A stretch of 64,000 bases of DNA from Pseudomonas koreensis. Its GTDB lineage: Bacteria; Pseudomonadota; Gammaproteobacteria; Pseudomonadales; Pseudomonadaceae. The position numbers and the translations under genes were made by a program. Each line of letters opens with the position of its first letter. Position 1 is the first letter of the stretch. Location: the NCBI RefSeq assembly GCF_024169245.1, contig NZ_JALJWP010000001.1, positions 1,861,501 through 1,925,500 on the forward strand, read 5' to 3'. The notes under the pieces were generated by a model. That model did not search any database, was not told the DNA's origin, and saw only the letters and a program-made list of their open reading frames with translations. Shown one piece after another: positions 8,596-17,812 of this stretch.

Positions 8596-9810
8596 TTGCG
8601 CGAAATCGTCCTGATTAACATCACGGGAGTCGACCGTCCGGGTCTGACGGCGGCCATCACCGGTGTTCTGGCACAAGGTGGTGTGAATATTCTCGACATC
8701 GGTCAGGCGGTGATCCACGACACCCTGTCGTTCGGCATCCTGGTTGAGATTCCCGATTCCGAGCAGGGCAAGTCGGTGCTCAAGGACATCCTGTTCAAGG
8801 GTTATGAACTGGATCAGCAAGTGCGCTTCACCCCGGTGTCCGAAGAGGATTACCAGCAGTGGGTGGGCAATCAGGGCAAGAAACGCCATATCGTTACCCT
8901 GCTGACGCGCAAGGTCACCGCTGGCCAGTTGCAGGCGGTTAGCGCGATCACCGCCAAATATGGCCTGAACATCGACCATATCGACCGTCTGTCGGGGCGC
9001 ATGCCGCTGGACACGCCGGCCGACAAGGGCAAGGGGTGCATCGAGTTTTCCGTACGTGGCGAAGCGGCCGATCCGCAGGCCCTGCGCGCCGAATTCCTCA
9101 GCGTTGCGCAGGAATTGAACGTCGATATCGCCTTTCAGGAAGATTCGCTATTCCGCCGTAACCGCCGTCTGGCTGTTTTCGACATGGACTCGACGCTGAT
9201 CGAAGCGGAAGTGATCGACGAATTGGCCAAGGCGGCCGGCGTAGGTGATCGGGTTTCGGAGATCACTGAACGCGCCATGGCCGGCGAATTGGATTTCCGC
9301 GCCAGCTTCAAGGAGCGTCTGGCGCTGCTCAAGGGCCTCGACGTCAGTGTGCTCGACTCGATCGGCGCCTCGCTGCGCCTGACCGAAGGCGCTGAAACCC
9401 TGTTTGCCGAACTCAAGCGCCTGGGTTACAAAACCGCGATTCTCTCGGGTGGCTTCACGTATTTCGCCAAGCAGCTGCAAGCCAGGCTTGGCATCGACTA
9501 CGTGTTCGCCAACGAGCTGGAAGTGGTCGACGGCAAGTGCACCGGCGTGGCGATCGAGCCGATTGTCGATGCACAGCGCAAGGCTGACTTGCTTAAGGAG
9601 CTGGCGCACAAGGAAGGCTTGCGCCTGGAACAGACCATTGCTGTCGGCGACGGTGCCAACGACTTGCCGATGCTGGCGATTGCCGGGCTGGGCGTGGCGT
9701 TCCGCGCCAAGCCGCTGGTGAAGCAATCGGCGAAGCAGGCGATTTCAACGCTGGGTCTGGATGGTGTGTTGTATCTTCTGGGTTTCCGCGATCGCGACGG
9801 GCAGCTCTAA
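8596..9810 (+). CDS. serB: Phosphoserine phosphatase with tandem ACT domains
   Basis: Last step of serine biosynthesis: dephosphorylates 3-phosphoserine. 404 residues from a TTG at 8596 (LREIVLINITGVDRPG), preceded by a G-rich ribosome site GCGGGGG; an upstream in-frame TTG at 8581 has no site of its own. Two N-terminal ACT domains (about residues 4-75 and 95-180) are the pseudomonad arrangement and presumably bind an amino-acid effector. The HAD phosphatase core has motif I DMDSTLIEAE with the nucleophile at about D196, motif II ILSGGFTYF, and motif III/IV VGDGANDLPML. All catalytic residues are intact. Confidence 0.95.
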   Translation: MREIVLINITGVDRPGLTAAITGVLAQGGVNILDIGQAVIHDTLSFGILVEIPDSEQGKSVLKDILFKGYELDQQVRFTPVSEEDYQQWVGNQGKKRHIVTLLTRKVTAGQLQAVSAITAKYGLNIDHIDRLSGRMPLDTPADKGKGCIEFSVRGEAADPQALRAEFLSVAQELNVDIAFQEDSLFRRNRRLAVFDMDSTLIEAEVIDELAKAAGVGDRVSEITERAMAGELDFRASFKERLALLKGLDVSVLDSIGASLRLTEGAETLFAELKRLGYKTAILSGGFTYFAKQLQARLGIDYVFANELEVVDGKCTGVAIEPIVDAQRKADLLKELAHKEGLRLEQTIAVGDGANDLPMLAIAGLGVAFRAKPLVKQSAKQAISTLGLDGVLYLLGFRDRDGQL

Positions 9811-9834
9811 GATCTCGATAAGCTGATCTGGCCT

Positions 9835-9901
9835 CTTCGCGAGCAAGCTCGCTCCCACATTTGAAATGCATTTGAATGTGGGAGCGAGCTTGCTCGCGAA
9901 G
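9835..9901. repeat. REP-type palindrome pair (CTTCGCGAGC family)
   Basis: Two head-to-head copies of CTTCGCGAGCAAGCTCGCTCCCACA joined by a short AT-rich centre. Same family as 44676-44771 and 58423-58487. It lies between the convergent serB and the PA4958-like gene and could act as a bidirectional mRNA-end structure. Confidence 0.9.
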
Positions 9902-9914
9902 GCCGCACCTCGGT

Positions 9915-11663
9915 CTAAAGCGAATTCCACAACGAATCGAAATCCTCTTCACCCCCGCCATTCTGCGCAGTATCCAGCGAGCGATAGGCGAACTGGTTGA
10001 AGCTGTGCGTACTCGCCACCCGCCGATCCAGCCCCGCGCGGTGTTCCTCGCCCTGAGTGTTGATCAAAACCTTGTTGCCTTCCTGAAAAGGCAGGCGCGG
10101 GGCAAGTACGGTGGCCGGCACGTCGATCGCGCTGATCTCCGGCAGCAGCAAAGCGCGCAAATAATGGCCGTGATCGTCCTTTGAACGCACCAGTTGCAGC
10201 CCACACGGCTGGGCGTGTGGCGCGACCAGTTCGATGCCCATCTGCGTGCCGCTGCCGCGTACCTGGCGGATCCAGCGAATCACTGCAATGCTCCAGCCTC
10301 TGCTTTCGCTGTCCTGAATGCCGAGCATTTCCCCGGCCTGCAATTCGGCGGGCACCTCGCTCGGCCAGGCCAGGCAATAACCGCCGGGGCTATGATTGAT
10401 CACGGGCAAGGCATAAAGCGGATAGTTTGGCGTGTTGCCGGGGCTTTCGTCTTCTACCAATTGGTCGTACTGGATTTCCTCGTACGGCAACAGCTCATCG
10501 TTGCTTTGCGGTGCCGCGTCGAATGCCTGGCTCCAGCTGTCCTTTTCCCCGTTGGCTACGACGCGGCTGAAATTCGCCGCGCGGGCCACCGGATGTTTAA
10601 GCAATTCGCTGAAGGTGCGCTCGCCGCCGAGGTAGAAGTGCAGGGCGCTCATGCCGACGCACACGGTCAACGTGCCTTGGCCGGCGCTGCGCTGAAAGCT
10701 GCGCTCGGCGGCCTGCCCCCAGGTGGCGTGCAGATGTTGCAGGGTGTCGACGCTGAGCCCTGCAGAGAGGGGCAACGGCGTGGTTGTCGGTTGCTGCTGT
10801 AAATGCGCTTCGAGGTTATTCACCAGCGGTTGCGGGTCGAAGCCCATCAGCTCGCTCTGTTGTTCGCTGCGAAACATCTTGCGGTAACGCGGGCCGACAT
10901 CGAGTTCCGCGCTGACCGCAAACAGACCGTCATTGGCGCGATCGGGATACAGCGTGAGCAGCGCGCTCCACGGCTCGATCACCTCGGCGAGTCTGGCAAT
11001 CTGGCTCTGGCGTAACTGATTGCAACGGGCGCTGCCCAAGAGCAGAGCGGCAATGTAGGTCTGTTCGACGCTCAGTTCGCTGGTCAAAAACGCCAGATCA
11101 TCGCGCAGCCGCCGTTGTTGCAGCTGTAATTGCGCAGCGCTGCGATACAACTGATGCAATTCGAGCCACACGTGTTCCGGCGGTGAACTGTACAGCTGCG
11201 TGGCGCGTACCAGTTGCGCCTTCAGGGCATGCGCGGCGCGCTGCAAGGCGGTGCTGACCAGCGTCGCGCGGTCCTTGCTGTATTTCGGCAGGATACGCAG
11301 GACGATCTGCTTATAACCGATGGCCAACTGGCCTTGCAGCGCCTGGCACAGGTTGCTGACCTTACGCGAACGCTCGTCGAGCATGATCGCCTGATGCAGG
11401 AAATGCCGTTCCAGATGCAGGCAGACGAAATACACCTCGGGCCGCAGCAACTCCAGCAGTTGCAGGCGATTATCGCTGGGGGTGAGCAGCAGGTTGAGTT
11501 CGCCCAGGCCCTGATAGAGCAGGCGCGCGGTTTCGCCGATGTTGGCCTTGGGCAGGCCGGCGATCCAGCGCTTGAGGTCGCGCGGGCTGGCGTCGCAAAA
11601 CGACAGGCGTGTTTGCGTAGGAGTCGGAGCGCGTAACTTGGGAGAGAAGAGGGTCTGGCTCAT
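9915..11663 (-). CDS. PA4958-like protein, helical with PilZ-like C-terminal region
   Basis: A 582-residue cytosolic protein with no signal peptide or membrane segment. The start at 11663 (MSQTLFSPKLR) is chosen over an in-frame extension that would overlap psd. The N-terminal ~350 residues look all-helical and Leu/Gln-rich (KALRQL-like heptads, QLQLQQRRLRDDLAFL). The C-terminal ~130 residues (LQAGEMLGIQD, SIAVIRWIRQV, GTQMGIELVAP) have the beta-rich look of a PilZ barrel. I do not see the canonical RxxxR...DxSxxG c-di-GMP motif. By recalled synteny this is the neighbour of fimX in P. aeruginosa; fimX itself is absent here, since serB abuts directly. Function is unproven. Confidence 0.6.
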   Translation of the reverse strand: MSQTLFSPKLRAPTPTQTRLSFCDASPRDLKRWIAGLPKANIGETARLLYQGLGELNLLLTPSDNRLQLLELLRPEVYFVCLHLERHFLHQAIMLDERSRKVSNLCQALQGQLAIGYKQIVLRILPKYSKDRATLVSTALQRAAHALKAQLVRATQLYSSPPEHVWLELHQLYRSAAQLQLQQRRLRDDLAFLTSELSVEQTYIAALLLGSARCNQLRQSQIARLAEVIEPWSALLTLYPDRANDGLFAVSAELDVGPRYRKMFRSEQQSELMGFDPQPLVNNLEAHLQQQPTTTPLPLSAGLSVDTLQHLHATWGQAAERSFQRSAGQGTLTVCVGMSALHFYLGGERTFSELLKHPVARAANFSRVVANGEKDSWSQAFDAAPQSNDELLPYEEIQYDQLVEDESPGNTPNYPLYALPVINHSPGGYCLAWPSEVPAELQAGEMLGIQDSESRGWSIAVIRWIRQVRGSGTQMGIELVAPHAQPCGLQLVRSKDDHGHYLRALLLPEISAIDVPATVLAPRLPFQEGNKVLINTQGEEHRAGLDRRVASTHSFNQFAYRSLDTAQNGGGEEDFDSLWNSL

Positions 11664-11728
11664 GCCCAAACCATAGCAGCAAATGCCGCAGTTTGCGGAA
11701 GCAGCACTGGCCGCTTCCGCAAAGACCG

Positions 11729-12589
11729 TCACATTTTCGGCAGCGCCAGACCCTGGCCCATCTGAACTGGCGAGCCGGCCACCAGCTCTTCGGCCCACTT
11801 CACCTGATCCGGGCCAAACAGCACAATCGCCGTCGAGCCCAACTTGAAGCGCCCCAGTTCCGCGCCTTTTTCCAGGTGAATCGGTGCGCGGGCGGCTTCG
11901 TCGTAGCGGAAGGTTTTCAGCTCGCGCTTCGGGGGCGTGACCAGACCGGCCCATACGGTTTCGATCGAAGCGACAATCATCGCACCGACCAGCACCACGG
12001 CCATCGGCCCGCGCTCGGTGTCGAAAATGCACGCCACACGCTCGTTGCGGGCGAACAGCTCGGGAACGTTTTCGGCGGTGGTCTGATTCACCGAGAAAAT
12101 TCGTCCCGGGATGTAGACCATTTCCCGCAGGGTGCCGGCCAGCGGCATGTGCACGCGGTGGTAATCCTTTGGCGACAGGTAAATGGTGGCGAAGTCGCCG
12201 CCCATGAACGGCGCCGCGTTTGCCGCGTCACCGCCGAGCAATTCGAGGACGCTGAAGCTGTGACCCTTGGCCTGGAACACGCGGCCGTGCTCGATCGGGC
12301 CGAGCTGGCTGACCGCACCGTCGGCCGGGCTGAGGATCGCGCCCGGAGTTTCGTCCAGGGGACGCGCGCCGTCTTTCAGGGCGCGGGTGAAGAAGGCGTT
12401 GAAGTGCTCGTAAGCGGTCAGGTCTTCGACCAGTGCTTGCGACATGTCCACCTGATAACGCTTGGCAAACCATTGGGTGAAGGCATTCTTGAACCAGCGC
12501 ACGCGGCATTCGGCGATGCAGCCGGCCAGGCGCGACAGCAGGTGATGCGGCAGCAGGTATTGGCTGAGGATAAACAGACGCTCTTTCAT
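11729..12589 (-). CDS. psd: Phosphatidylserine decarboxylase proenzyme
   Basis: Makes phosphatidylethanolamine from phosphatidylserine at the inner membrane. 286 residues, normal length. The self-cleavage motif LGST is present with the pyruvoyl-forming Ser252 ([13 protein letters not shown]); other conserved stretches are [25 protein letters not shown] and PGRIFSVN. The ATG at 12589 overlaps the TAA stop of the upstream rhodanese gene (TAATG), so the two are translationally coupled. Confidence 0.96.
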   Translation of the reverse strand: MKERLFILSQYLLPHHLLSRLAGCIAECRVRWFKNAFTQWFAKRYQVDMSQALVEDLTAYEHFNAFFTRALKDGARPLDETPGAILSPADGAVSQLGPIEHGRVFQAKGHSFSVLELLGGDAANAAPFMGGDFATIYLSPKDYHRVHMPLAGTLREMVYIPGRIFSVNQTTAENVPELFARNERVACIFDTERGPMAVVLVGAMIVASIETVWAGLVTPPKRELKTFRYDEAARAPIHLEKGAELGRFKLGSTAIVLFGPDQVKWAEELVAGSPVQMGQGLALPKM

Positions 12590-13422
12590 TAGTTGTCCTT
12601 GGAAGCTTGAATCTCGACAGGCGTGTCGGGGTGGTTGCCCCATTCGCCCCAGGAACCGGCGTAGCCCTTGACCCGCGGATAACCGAGGGATTTGGCCACC
12701 AGATAAGTGAAGCCCGACCGGTGATGGGTCTGGCAGTGGGTGATGATTTCCTTGTCCTTGGTGATCCCGAGGTTATCGAGGATCTGCGGCATGTCGGTGC
12801 GGATGCGCAACTGGCGTGCCTGATCCATGCCGGCGGTCCATTCGAAATTGACCGCGCCAGGAATATGGCCGCCCTTGGCTGCGAGAACTTTCTCGCCGGA
12901 ATATTCCAGCGGCCCGCGCGCATCCCAGATCGCCAGATCGGCCGCGCCGAGACGGCTTTGCAGGTATTCGCGGGTGGCGGTCGGTTCGTCGTGCAGGGTC
13001 AGCGAGACCGGTCCACCGACCGGGGCCGGCACCTGAATCGACATGGGCATGCCGTCCGCCAGCCAGGCCGGCAGGCCACCGTCTATATAGTGGTACTTGT
13101 CGTGGCCAATGACATCGAGCAGCCAGATGAAGCGCCCGGCCCAGCCGCCGCCTTCATCGTCATACACGACGTAGACCGCATCTTTGCGATGACCGAGCTC
13201 ACCAAACAACGCTTCCAGATCGGCCTTCGCCGGCATCAGCCCGGGCGCTGGTGGCTGGCCGAGCTGAGTGCGCTTCGGGTCGACAAAACGTGCGCCGGGC
13301 AAGTGACCTTCGGCATACCGGGCAGGGCTGGTCAGGTCCACCAGAATCAGTTCCGGGGACTCCAGACGCGGCAGCAGGTCGCTCGGCTCGATGACGAGCG
13401 GCAAGCCAGAGAAGTCAGACAT
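12589..13422 (-). CDS. rhdA: Thiosulfate sulfurtransferase (rhodanese), tandem-domain
   Basis: 277 residues with two rhodanese modules. The N-terminal one (about residues 5-125) is inactive, and the C-terminal one carries the catalytic loop [11 protein letters not shown] with the cysteine at residue 230. Both the loop and its position correspond to Azotobacter RhdA-type enzymes, which transfer sulfur from thiosulfate to cyanide or other acceptors. Start ATG at 13422 ([13 protein letters not shown]). It is upstream of and coupled to psd. Confidence 0.92.
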   Translation of the reverse strand: MSDFSGLPLVIEPSDLLPRLESPELILVDLTSPARYAEGHLPGARFVDPKRTQLGQPPAPGLMPAKADLEALFGELGHRKDAVYVVYDDEGGGWAGRFIWLLDVIGHDKYHYIDGGLPAWLADGMPMSIQVPAPVGGPVSLTLHDEPTATREYLQSRLGAADLAIWDARGPLEYSGEKVLAAKGGHIPGAVNFEWTAGMDQARQLRIRTDMPQILDNLGITKDKEIITHCQTHHRSGFTYLVAKSLGYPRVKGYAGSWGEWGNHPDTPVEIQASKDN

Positions 13423-13464
13423 GTGAGGTCTCCAGAGCACAAAGGGGAGGATTGTAGCGCAGGC

Positions 13465-15003
13465 TCATTGGCCACGGCTGCTAAAGCTGTGCAGGGCTTT
13501 TTCGATGCACTGCGCGGTCTTGCCGAAGGCTTGCACGGTGATGTCGGCAAACGGCCCGCCGCCCTGATCGGCGACGACGATCATGATCACCCGGCCGTTG
13601 TTGACCAGTGACCGCAGGAACAGATGCTCGCCGCGAAACAGTGTGCGCAGGCTCGCGGGTAACAAGGCAGAGAACTGCGCGTTGTTCTCTGGCGTGATGC
13701 GCACCTGCGCCTGCTGCGCGAGCAGGCGTTGCAGTACCTTGCTTTGGCTGACGACAAAACTCAGAGCCGCCGCGTCCTTGGGCAGGCCGGCGGTTTGATG
13801 TACGCGCAGAGTCGAGTGCGTGCGGTCAGCCATCAGAATCATCACCCGGCGCATGCCGCTGGCCACCAGTGCCTCGCGGGCAGCGACGGTCAGGCTCATC
13901 GCATTGGTGAAGCGACTGGGCTCGGCGAGCAGTTCGGCGCATTGCCGACGCCACTGGCTCAAATCTTCGACATTCGGTGCCGCTGCCGGCAGCATTCCGG
14001 CAGGCAAACGACGGCTGCCCCACGGCCAGATCAGCGAAACCGCCGGATGCCACAAATCAGGCATTGCATGCTGGCGCGCGCTGTTCGCGGCTTGCTGGTG
14101 CAACTGTTGCTGCACTTCGTCCATGGAAATCTGCAAATACAGGCTGGTCAGGTATTGCCAGCGCTTGCTGTGCGGACTGTCCCAGGCCTGTTGCGCCGAC
14201 AGCGCCAGGCCGTTGGCCAGCAGCACGGTATTGGCCGGCTGATTGAGCCAGCGCCGCAGCGTCGGGTCATCGTCGAGGCGATTCTGCTGGCGCAGCGGGT
14301 GTTCGCTGTCACGGGCGATGCGCAATACCTTGACCAGTTCGCGTTGTTCGCTGAGCAGCAATTTGTAGCCTTGCTCGACCCAGATCGGCAAATGCCAGGC
14401 ATGCACCAGTGCTTCGGCAATTCTCAACAGGCGCACGCCGAACAACTGCTTTTCGACCAAACGCGCCGACTCGCCCTTGTGGATCACCCGCAGTTCCCAT
14501 TCTTCGAGCAACTGTGGACAGGTCAGTGCCAACGGCCACAGCGGCGACAAGAACAGAAGGCTGCCCCAATGAATGTCCTGCCACAATCGCGCCAGGCGAC
14601 TGGCAAAAAAGCCGTTGGCCTGTTGTGTCGCGTGTTGGCTGATCAGTTGCAATTGGCGCAAGGCCTTGGGGATCTGCCTGTGCGGTTCTGCAGGCAGGCG
14701 CGCGAGCAATTCTTCGGTACGCGCAAGGCCGAGGCGATTGATCGCTACCTCAAGATTTTCCGCCGGCGCAGCCATGGTGCCGTGGGTGTGACGATTCGCC
14801 TCACGAATGATGCTCAAGGCCAGCGCCGGGCTGTCCTGCATCAGGTCGGCGATGTCGCGCAGCGAGCTGCGATTGTCGCGGATCGCCCGGCAGACCTTGT
14901 CGTGAGCCTCTTGCGGCACGGGCAGGAGGACGCTGTCGAGAAGCTTGACCCAGCCGTCGAGGGTGGTCGGTTGTGCGTGTGGGACGTTCGTTTCATTAGC
15001 CAT
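13465..15003 (-). CDS. HDOD domain-containing protein
   Basis: A 512-residue cytosolic protein. An N-terminal HDOD domain (about residues 20-220) shows the usual SLRDIADLMQDSPALALSIIREAN opening and a helical HD-like core lacking the catalytic His-Asp pair. The C-terminal ~170 residues (MSLTVAAREALVASGMRRVMILMAD, TLRVHQTAGL) look GAF-like. HDOD proteins are regulators linked to motility and signalling; here it is divergent from motAB across 166 bp, which suits such a role. The ligand and partner are not identifiable from sequence. Confidence 0.75.
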   Translation of the reverse strand: MANETNVPHAQPTTLDGWVKLLDSVLLPVPQEAHDKVCRAIRDNRSSLRDIADLMQDSPALALSIIREANRHTHGTMAAPAENLEVAINRLGLARTEELLARLPAEPHRQIPKALRQLQLISQHATQQANGFFASRLARLWQDIHWGSLLFLSPLWPLALTCPQLLEEWELRVIHKGESARLVEKQLFGVRLLRIAEALVHAWHLPIWVEQGYKLLLSEQRELVKVLRIARDSEHPLRQQNRLDDDPTLRRWLNQPANTVLLANGLALSAQQAWDSPHSKRWQYLTSLYLQISMDEVQQQLHQQAANSARQHAMPDLWHPAVSLIWPWGSRRLPAGMLPAAAPNVEDLSQWRRQCAELLAEPSRFTNAMSLTVAAREALVASGMRRVMILMADRTHSTLRVHQTAGLPKDAAALSFVVSQSKVLQRLLAQQAQVRITPENNAQFSALLPASLRTLFRGEHLFLRSLVNNGRVIMIVVADQGGGPFADITVQAFGKTAQCIEKALHSFSSRGQ

Positions 15004-15074
15004 GTCTGGACGAGATCTTCACTGACTGTAGACGCGCCCGGCATGGGCTAAATTGGCTTTTCGCCTGAACTGGC

Positions 15075-15101
15075 TATAGTCTGGCGCAGTTTTGCCGATA
15101 A
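15075..15101 (+). promoter_or_regulatory. FliA (sigma-28) promoter for motAB
   Basis: The -35 TATAGTCT at 15075-15082 matches TAAAGTTT at 6 of 8 positions. An 11-base spacer follows, then -10 GCCGATAA at 15094-15101, an exact match to the FliA consensus. It lies 69 bp before the motA start, so flagellar class-IV regulation is strongly implied. Confidence 0.9.
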
Positions 15102-15169
15102 GTAGAAGAAGAGATTTTTTAACTTCCGAATATGACCTTGAACCCGACTTAAACAAGTACCTTCTACCT

Positions 15170-16021
15170 ATGGCTAAAATTATCGGCATCATCGTCGTAT
15201 TCGCGAGCGTGCTCGGCGGATACGTGCTTTCCCACGGCAAGATTGCCGCCCTGATCCAGCCCTTCGAGGTGATGATCATCGGCGGTGCGGCCCTCGGTGC
15301 ATTCCTCCAGGCCAACCCCGGTTACATGACGATGCACGTGCTCAAGAAATCCCTGAGCATGTTCGGTTCGCGCTTCACCCACACCTTCTACCTGGAAGTG
15401 CTCGGGCTGATCTACGAGATCCTCAACAAGAGCCGCCGCGAAGGCATGATGGCCATTGAAGGCGACATCGAAGATGCCGCCGCGAGCCCGATCTTCGCCA
15501 AGTACCCGGCGGTGCTCAAGGATGAACGCATGACCGCGTTTGTCTGCGATTACCTGCGCATCATGTCCTCCGGCAACATGGCTCCGCACGAACTGGAAGG
15601 CCTGTTCGACATGGAGCTGTACAGCCTCAAGGAAGACCTCGAGCACCCATCGCACGCGGTCAACGGCATCGCCGACGGCATGCCCGGTTTCGGTATCGTC
15701 GCGGCGGTACTCGGTATCGTGGTGACCATGGCCTCGCTGGGCGAGGGCGACCAGGCGTCGATCGGTCTGCACGTGGGTGCGGCACTGGTCGGTACTTTCT
15801 TCGGTATTCTCGCGGCATACGGTTTCTTCGGCCCGTTGGCGCACTCCCTGGCGCACGATGCCAAGGAAGAGCTGAACGTCTACGAAGCCATCAAGGCCTC
15901 GCTGGTGGCTTCCGCGTCCGGCATGCCGCCGTCGCTGGCGGTCGAGTTCGGCCGCAAGGTTCTGTACCCGGCGCACCGTCCAAGCTTCGCCGAGCTGGAA
16001 CAAGCGGTTCGCGGTCGTTAA
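15170..16021 (+). CDS. motA: Flagellar stator protein MotA
   Basis: Ion-conducting stator subunit, 283 residues with four transmembrane segments. TM1 and TM2 are near the N-terminus (IIGIIVVFASVLGGYVL; FEVMIIGGAALGAFL). TM3 and TM4 are near residues 165-225 (GFGIVAAVLGIVVTMASLG; VGTFFGILAAYGFFGPLA), and the large cytoplasmic loop between carries the charged residues that contact FliG. The start at 15170 (MAKIIGIIV) is chosen because an in-frame upstream ATG would run into the FliA -10 element. No strong Shine-Dalgarno sequence is visible. motB follows after 3 bp. Confidence 0.96.
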   Translation: MAKIIGIIVVFASVLGGYVLSHGKIAALIQPFEVMIIGGAALGAFLQANPGYMTMHVLKKSLSMFGSRFTHTFYLEVLGLIYEILNKSRREGMMAIEGDIEDAAASPIFAKYPAVLKDERMTAFVCDYLRIMSSGNMAPHELEGLFDMELYSLKEDLEHPSHAVNGIADGMPGFGIVAAVLGIVVTMASLGEGDQASIGLHVGAALVGTFFGILAAYGFFGPLAHSLAHDAKEELNVYEAIKASLVASASGMPPSLAVEFGRKVLYPAHRPSFAELEQAVRGR

Positions 16022-16024
16022 GTC

Positions 16025-17071
16025 ATGGAAAATAATCAGCCGATCATCGTCAAGCGCGTCAAGCGCATTGCCGCCGGGCACCACGGCGGGGCGTGGAAAA
16101 TCGCCTTCGCCGACTTTGCCACGGCGATGATGGCGTTCTTCCTGGTGCTGTGGCTGCTGTCCACCGCCACGCCAGAACAGAAGATCGCCATCGCCGGTTA
16201 TTTCAAGGACCCGGTCGGCTTTTCCGAAAGCGGCACGCCGTACATCATCGATCTCGGTGGCACGCCGACCTTGGCGCCGGAAAACACCCTCAACCCGGAA
16301 GTGAAATCGCAGCCGCAACCGGACAAGGTCACGGTCGACACTGAACAGGTGGAAGGCATGGCCGAGCAGGTGGAGAAGGAGCGTCTCGAACTGCTGCTGC
16401 AAGAACTGCAGAACAAGGTCGACGAAAACCCGCAGCTGCAGAAATTCAAGGATCAGATCCTCTTCGAAATCACTCCGAACGGCTTGCGCATCCAGATCAT
16501 GGACGCCGAAAACCGGCCGATGTTCGACTCCGGTTCCGCGCGCCTGAAACCGTACTTCGAAGACATCCTGCTGGCCATGGCCGACACCATCAAAGCGGTG
16601 CCGAACAAGATCAGCATCAGCGGCCACACCGACGCCAAGCCATACATCGGCACTGGCGATTACGGCAACTGGGAGCTCTCGGCCAACCGCGCAAACGCGG
16701 CACGTCGCGCGCTGGTCGCTGGCAGTTATCCGGATGCACAGGTGGCGCGGGTGGTCGGTTATGCCTCCTCGGCGTTGTTCGACCGGGAAAACCCGTTCAA
16801 CCCGGTGAACCGCAGGATCGACATTGTCGTGCTGACCAAAAAAGCCCAGGCGGCGATTGAAGGTGCGCAGGGTCCTGAGGCGGCGAAGCCGGCGGATCAG
16901 GGTCAGAACGGTGCTGCTCCGGCAGCCCCGGTTGATCCGAATGCGTTGCCGGCGGACAGGCAGCCGGTGCCGGCGCATGAGTTGCGCGAACGCTTGAATC
17001 TGTTCGATGACGCCGCGCCGAAGCCGGCTGAGCCGGGTGGGGCCGCGCCAGCGCCTGCGCCGAAGCAGTAA
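16025..17071 (+). CDS. motB: Flagellar stator protein MotB
   Basis: Peptidoglycan-anchored stator subunit, 348 residues. A single TM near residues 28-48 contains the proton-binding aspartate D30 in AFADFATAMMAFFLVLW. An OmpA/MotB peptidoglycan-binding domain occupies about residues 155-275, with ISGHTDAKPY, NWELSANRANAARRAL and NRRIDIVVL. The tail is Pro/Ala-rich and low in complexity. The proton-type TM sequence matches the motAB rather than the motCD set of pseudomonads. Confidence 0.96.
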   Translation: MENNQPIIVKRVKRIAAGHHGGAWKIAFADFATAMMAFFLVLWLLSTATPEQKIAIAGYFKDPVGFSESGTPYIIDLGGTPTLAPENTLNPEVKSQPQPDKVTVDTEQVEGMAEQVEKERLELLLQELQNKVDENPQLQKFKDQILFEITPNGLRIQIMDAENRPMFDSGSARLKPYFEDILLAMADTIKAVPNKISISGHTDAKPYIGTGDYGNWELSANRANAARRALVAGSYPDAQVARVVGYASSALFDRENPFNPVNRRIDIVVLTKKAQAAIEGAQGPEAAKPADQGQNGAAPAAPVDPNALPADRQPVPAHELRERLNLFDDAAPKPAEPGGAAPAPAPKQ

Positions 17072-17072
17072 G

Positions 17073-17110
17073 TGACAAAAAAGCCGACAGTGATGTTGGC
17101 TTTTTTGTCA
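17073..17110 (+). terminator. Strong intrinsic terminator after motB
   Basis: A 13-bp perfect stem TGACAAAAAAGCC/GGCTTTTTTGTCA with a T-run, starting right after the motB stop. Confidence 0.9.
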
Positions 17111-17155
17111 GGATTTTTTTTCGGCTTGAGAGTTGTGTTGCCAGACAGACCTCTG

Positions 17156-17305
17156 CCCCTCACCCCAGCCCTCTCCCGAGGGAGAGGGAGCCGATTTTCC
17201 GGGGGGCCAAAACCTGAGTTCGACTGAGTAATTTCAAGTCGGCGTTATTCTTGAACGCGACACGGTCAGTCCCCTCTCCCTCTGGGAGAGGGCTAGGGTG
17301 AGGGG
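17156..17305. repeat. MITE-like element, single unit
   Basis: Same palindromic ends as the element at 6540-6848 (CCCCTCACCCCAGCCCTCTC on the left, GAGAGGGCTAGGGTGAGGGG on the right) around a diverged, unduplicated core. It lies between the motB terminator and the stop codon of the TIR gene, i.e. at the downstream border of the caspase-TIR cassette. Confidence 0.85.
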
Positions 17306-17326
17306 CCTTTCGAAAGTGACGACGTT

Positions 17327-17812
17327 CTAGAACCCGCGACGAATCCGGTTCTTCAGCTGTTCATGAAACATCTCTGCATCGCGCTTGTAAGCCCCTTTCA
17401 CCGAGTCGCTGAACGAGTCCAGTGTGATCGAGCGCTGGTTCGACACCTCATCCCGATACGCATCGATGAAAAAATCCAGATCACTGGCCGTGCTCAGCTT
17501 CGGCCACTTGTCCAGGTAGATCGGCAGTTCGGCCGGCCCGGTTTTGAACGTACAGATCCGCCGGTTACTGATCGTCGCCTCGCCAATTTCAAATGGTACC
17601 CACCACGACAGCGCGGTCTTCTCCGACACCACCGCCAGCAAGTGCGTGCACTCGGTGATGTTGCGGGTGATCACTCCGGTAATGTCATCGGTGGTTTGCG
17701 ATTCCGGGTCGAGGACATCAAGGTAAGTCCTGATCTTCGCCTGGGTCAGACGGGTATTGATGGCGATCGCATGCGCGCGATCCAGGTGGCGGTAGCTGAT
17801 AAAGACTGGCAT
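17327..17812 (-). CDS. TIR-domain protein, probable NAD-processing immune sensor
   Basis: A 161-residue stand-alone TIR domain. The start strand PVFISYRHLDR is typical (xxFISYxxxD). The W-x3-E motif at W71-E75 (SWWVPFEIGEA) supplies the glutamate that is catalytic in NAD-cleaving or cyclising TIRs. The final helices (SFSDSVKGAYKRDAEMFHEQLK) complete the fold. There is no membrane segment or repeat domain. Its ATG overlaps the TGA of the caspase-like gene (TGATG), so the two are translationally coupled. Family knowledge: bacterial TIRs of this shape make cyclic-ADP-ribose signals for a partner effector. That the partner here is the adjacent protease is inference. Confidence 0.88.
   Translation of the reverse strand: MPVFISYRHLDRAHAIAINTRLTQAKIRTYLDVLDPESQTTDDITGVITRNITECTHLLAVVSEKTALSWWVPFEIGEATISNRRICTFKTGPAELPIYLDKWPKLSTASDLDFFIDAYRDEVSNQRSITLDSFSDSVKGAYKRDAEMFHEQLKNRIRRGF

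Noticed and set aside
11664..12032. N-terminal extension of the PA4958-like protein
   Set aside because: The extension is out-of-frame psd sequence; MSQTLF at 11663 is the sensible start.
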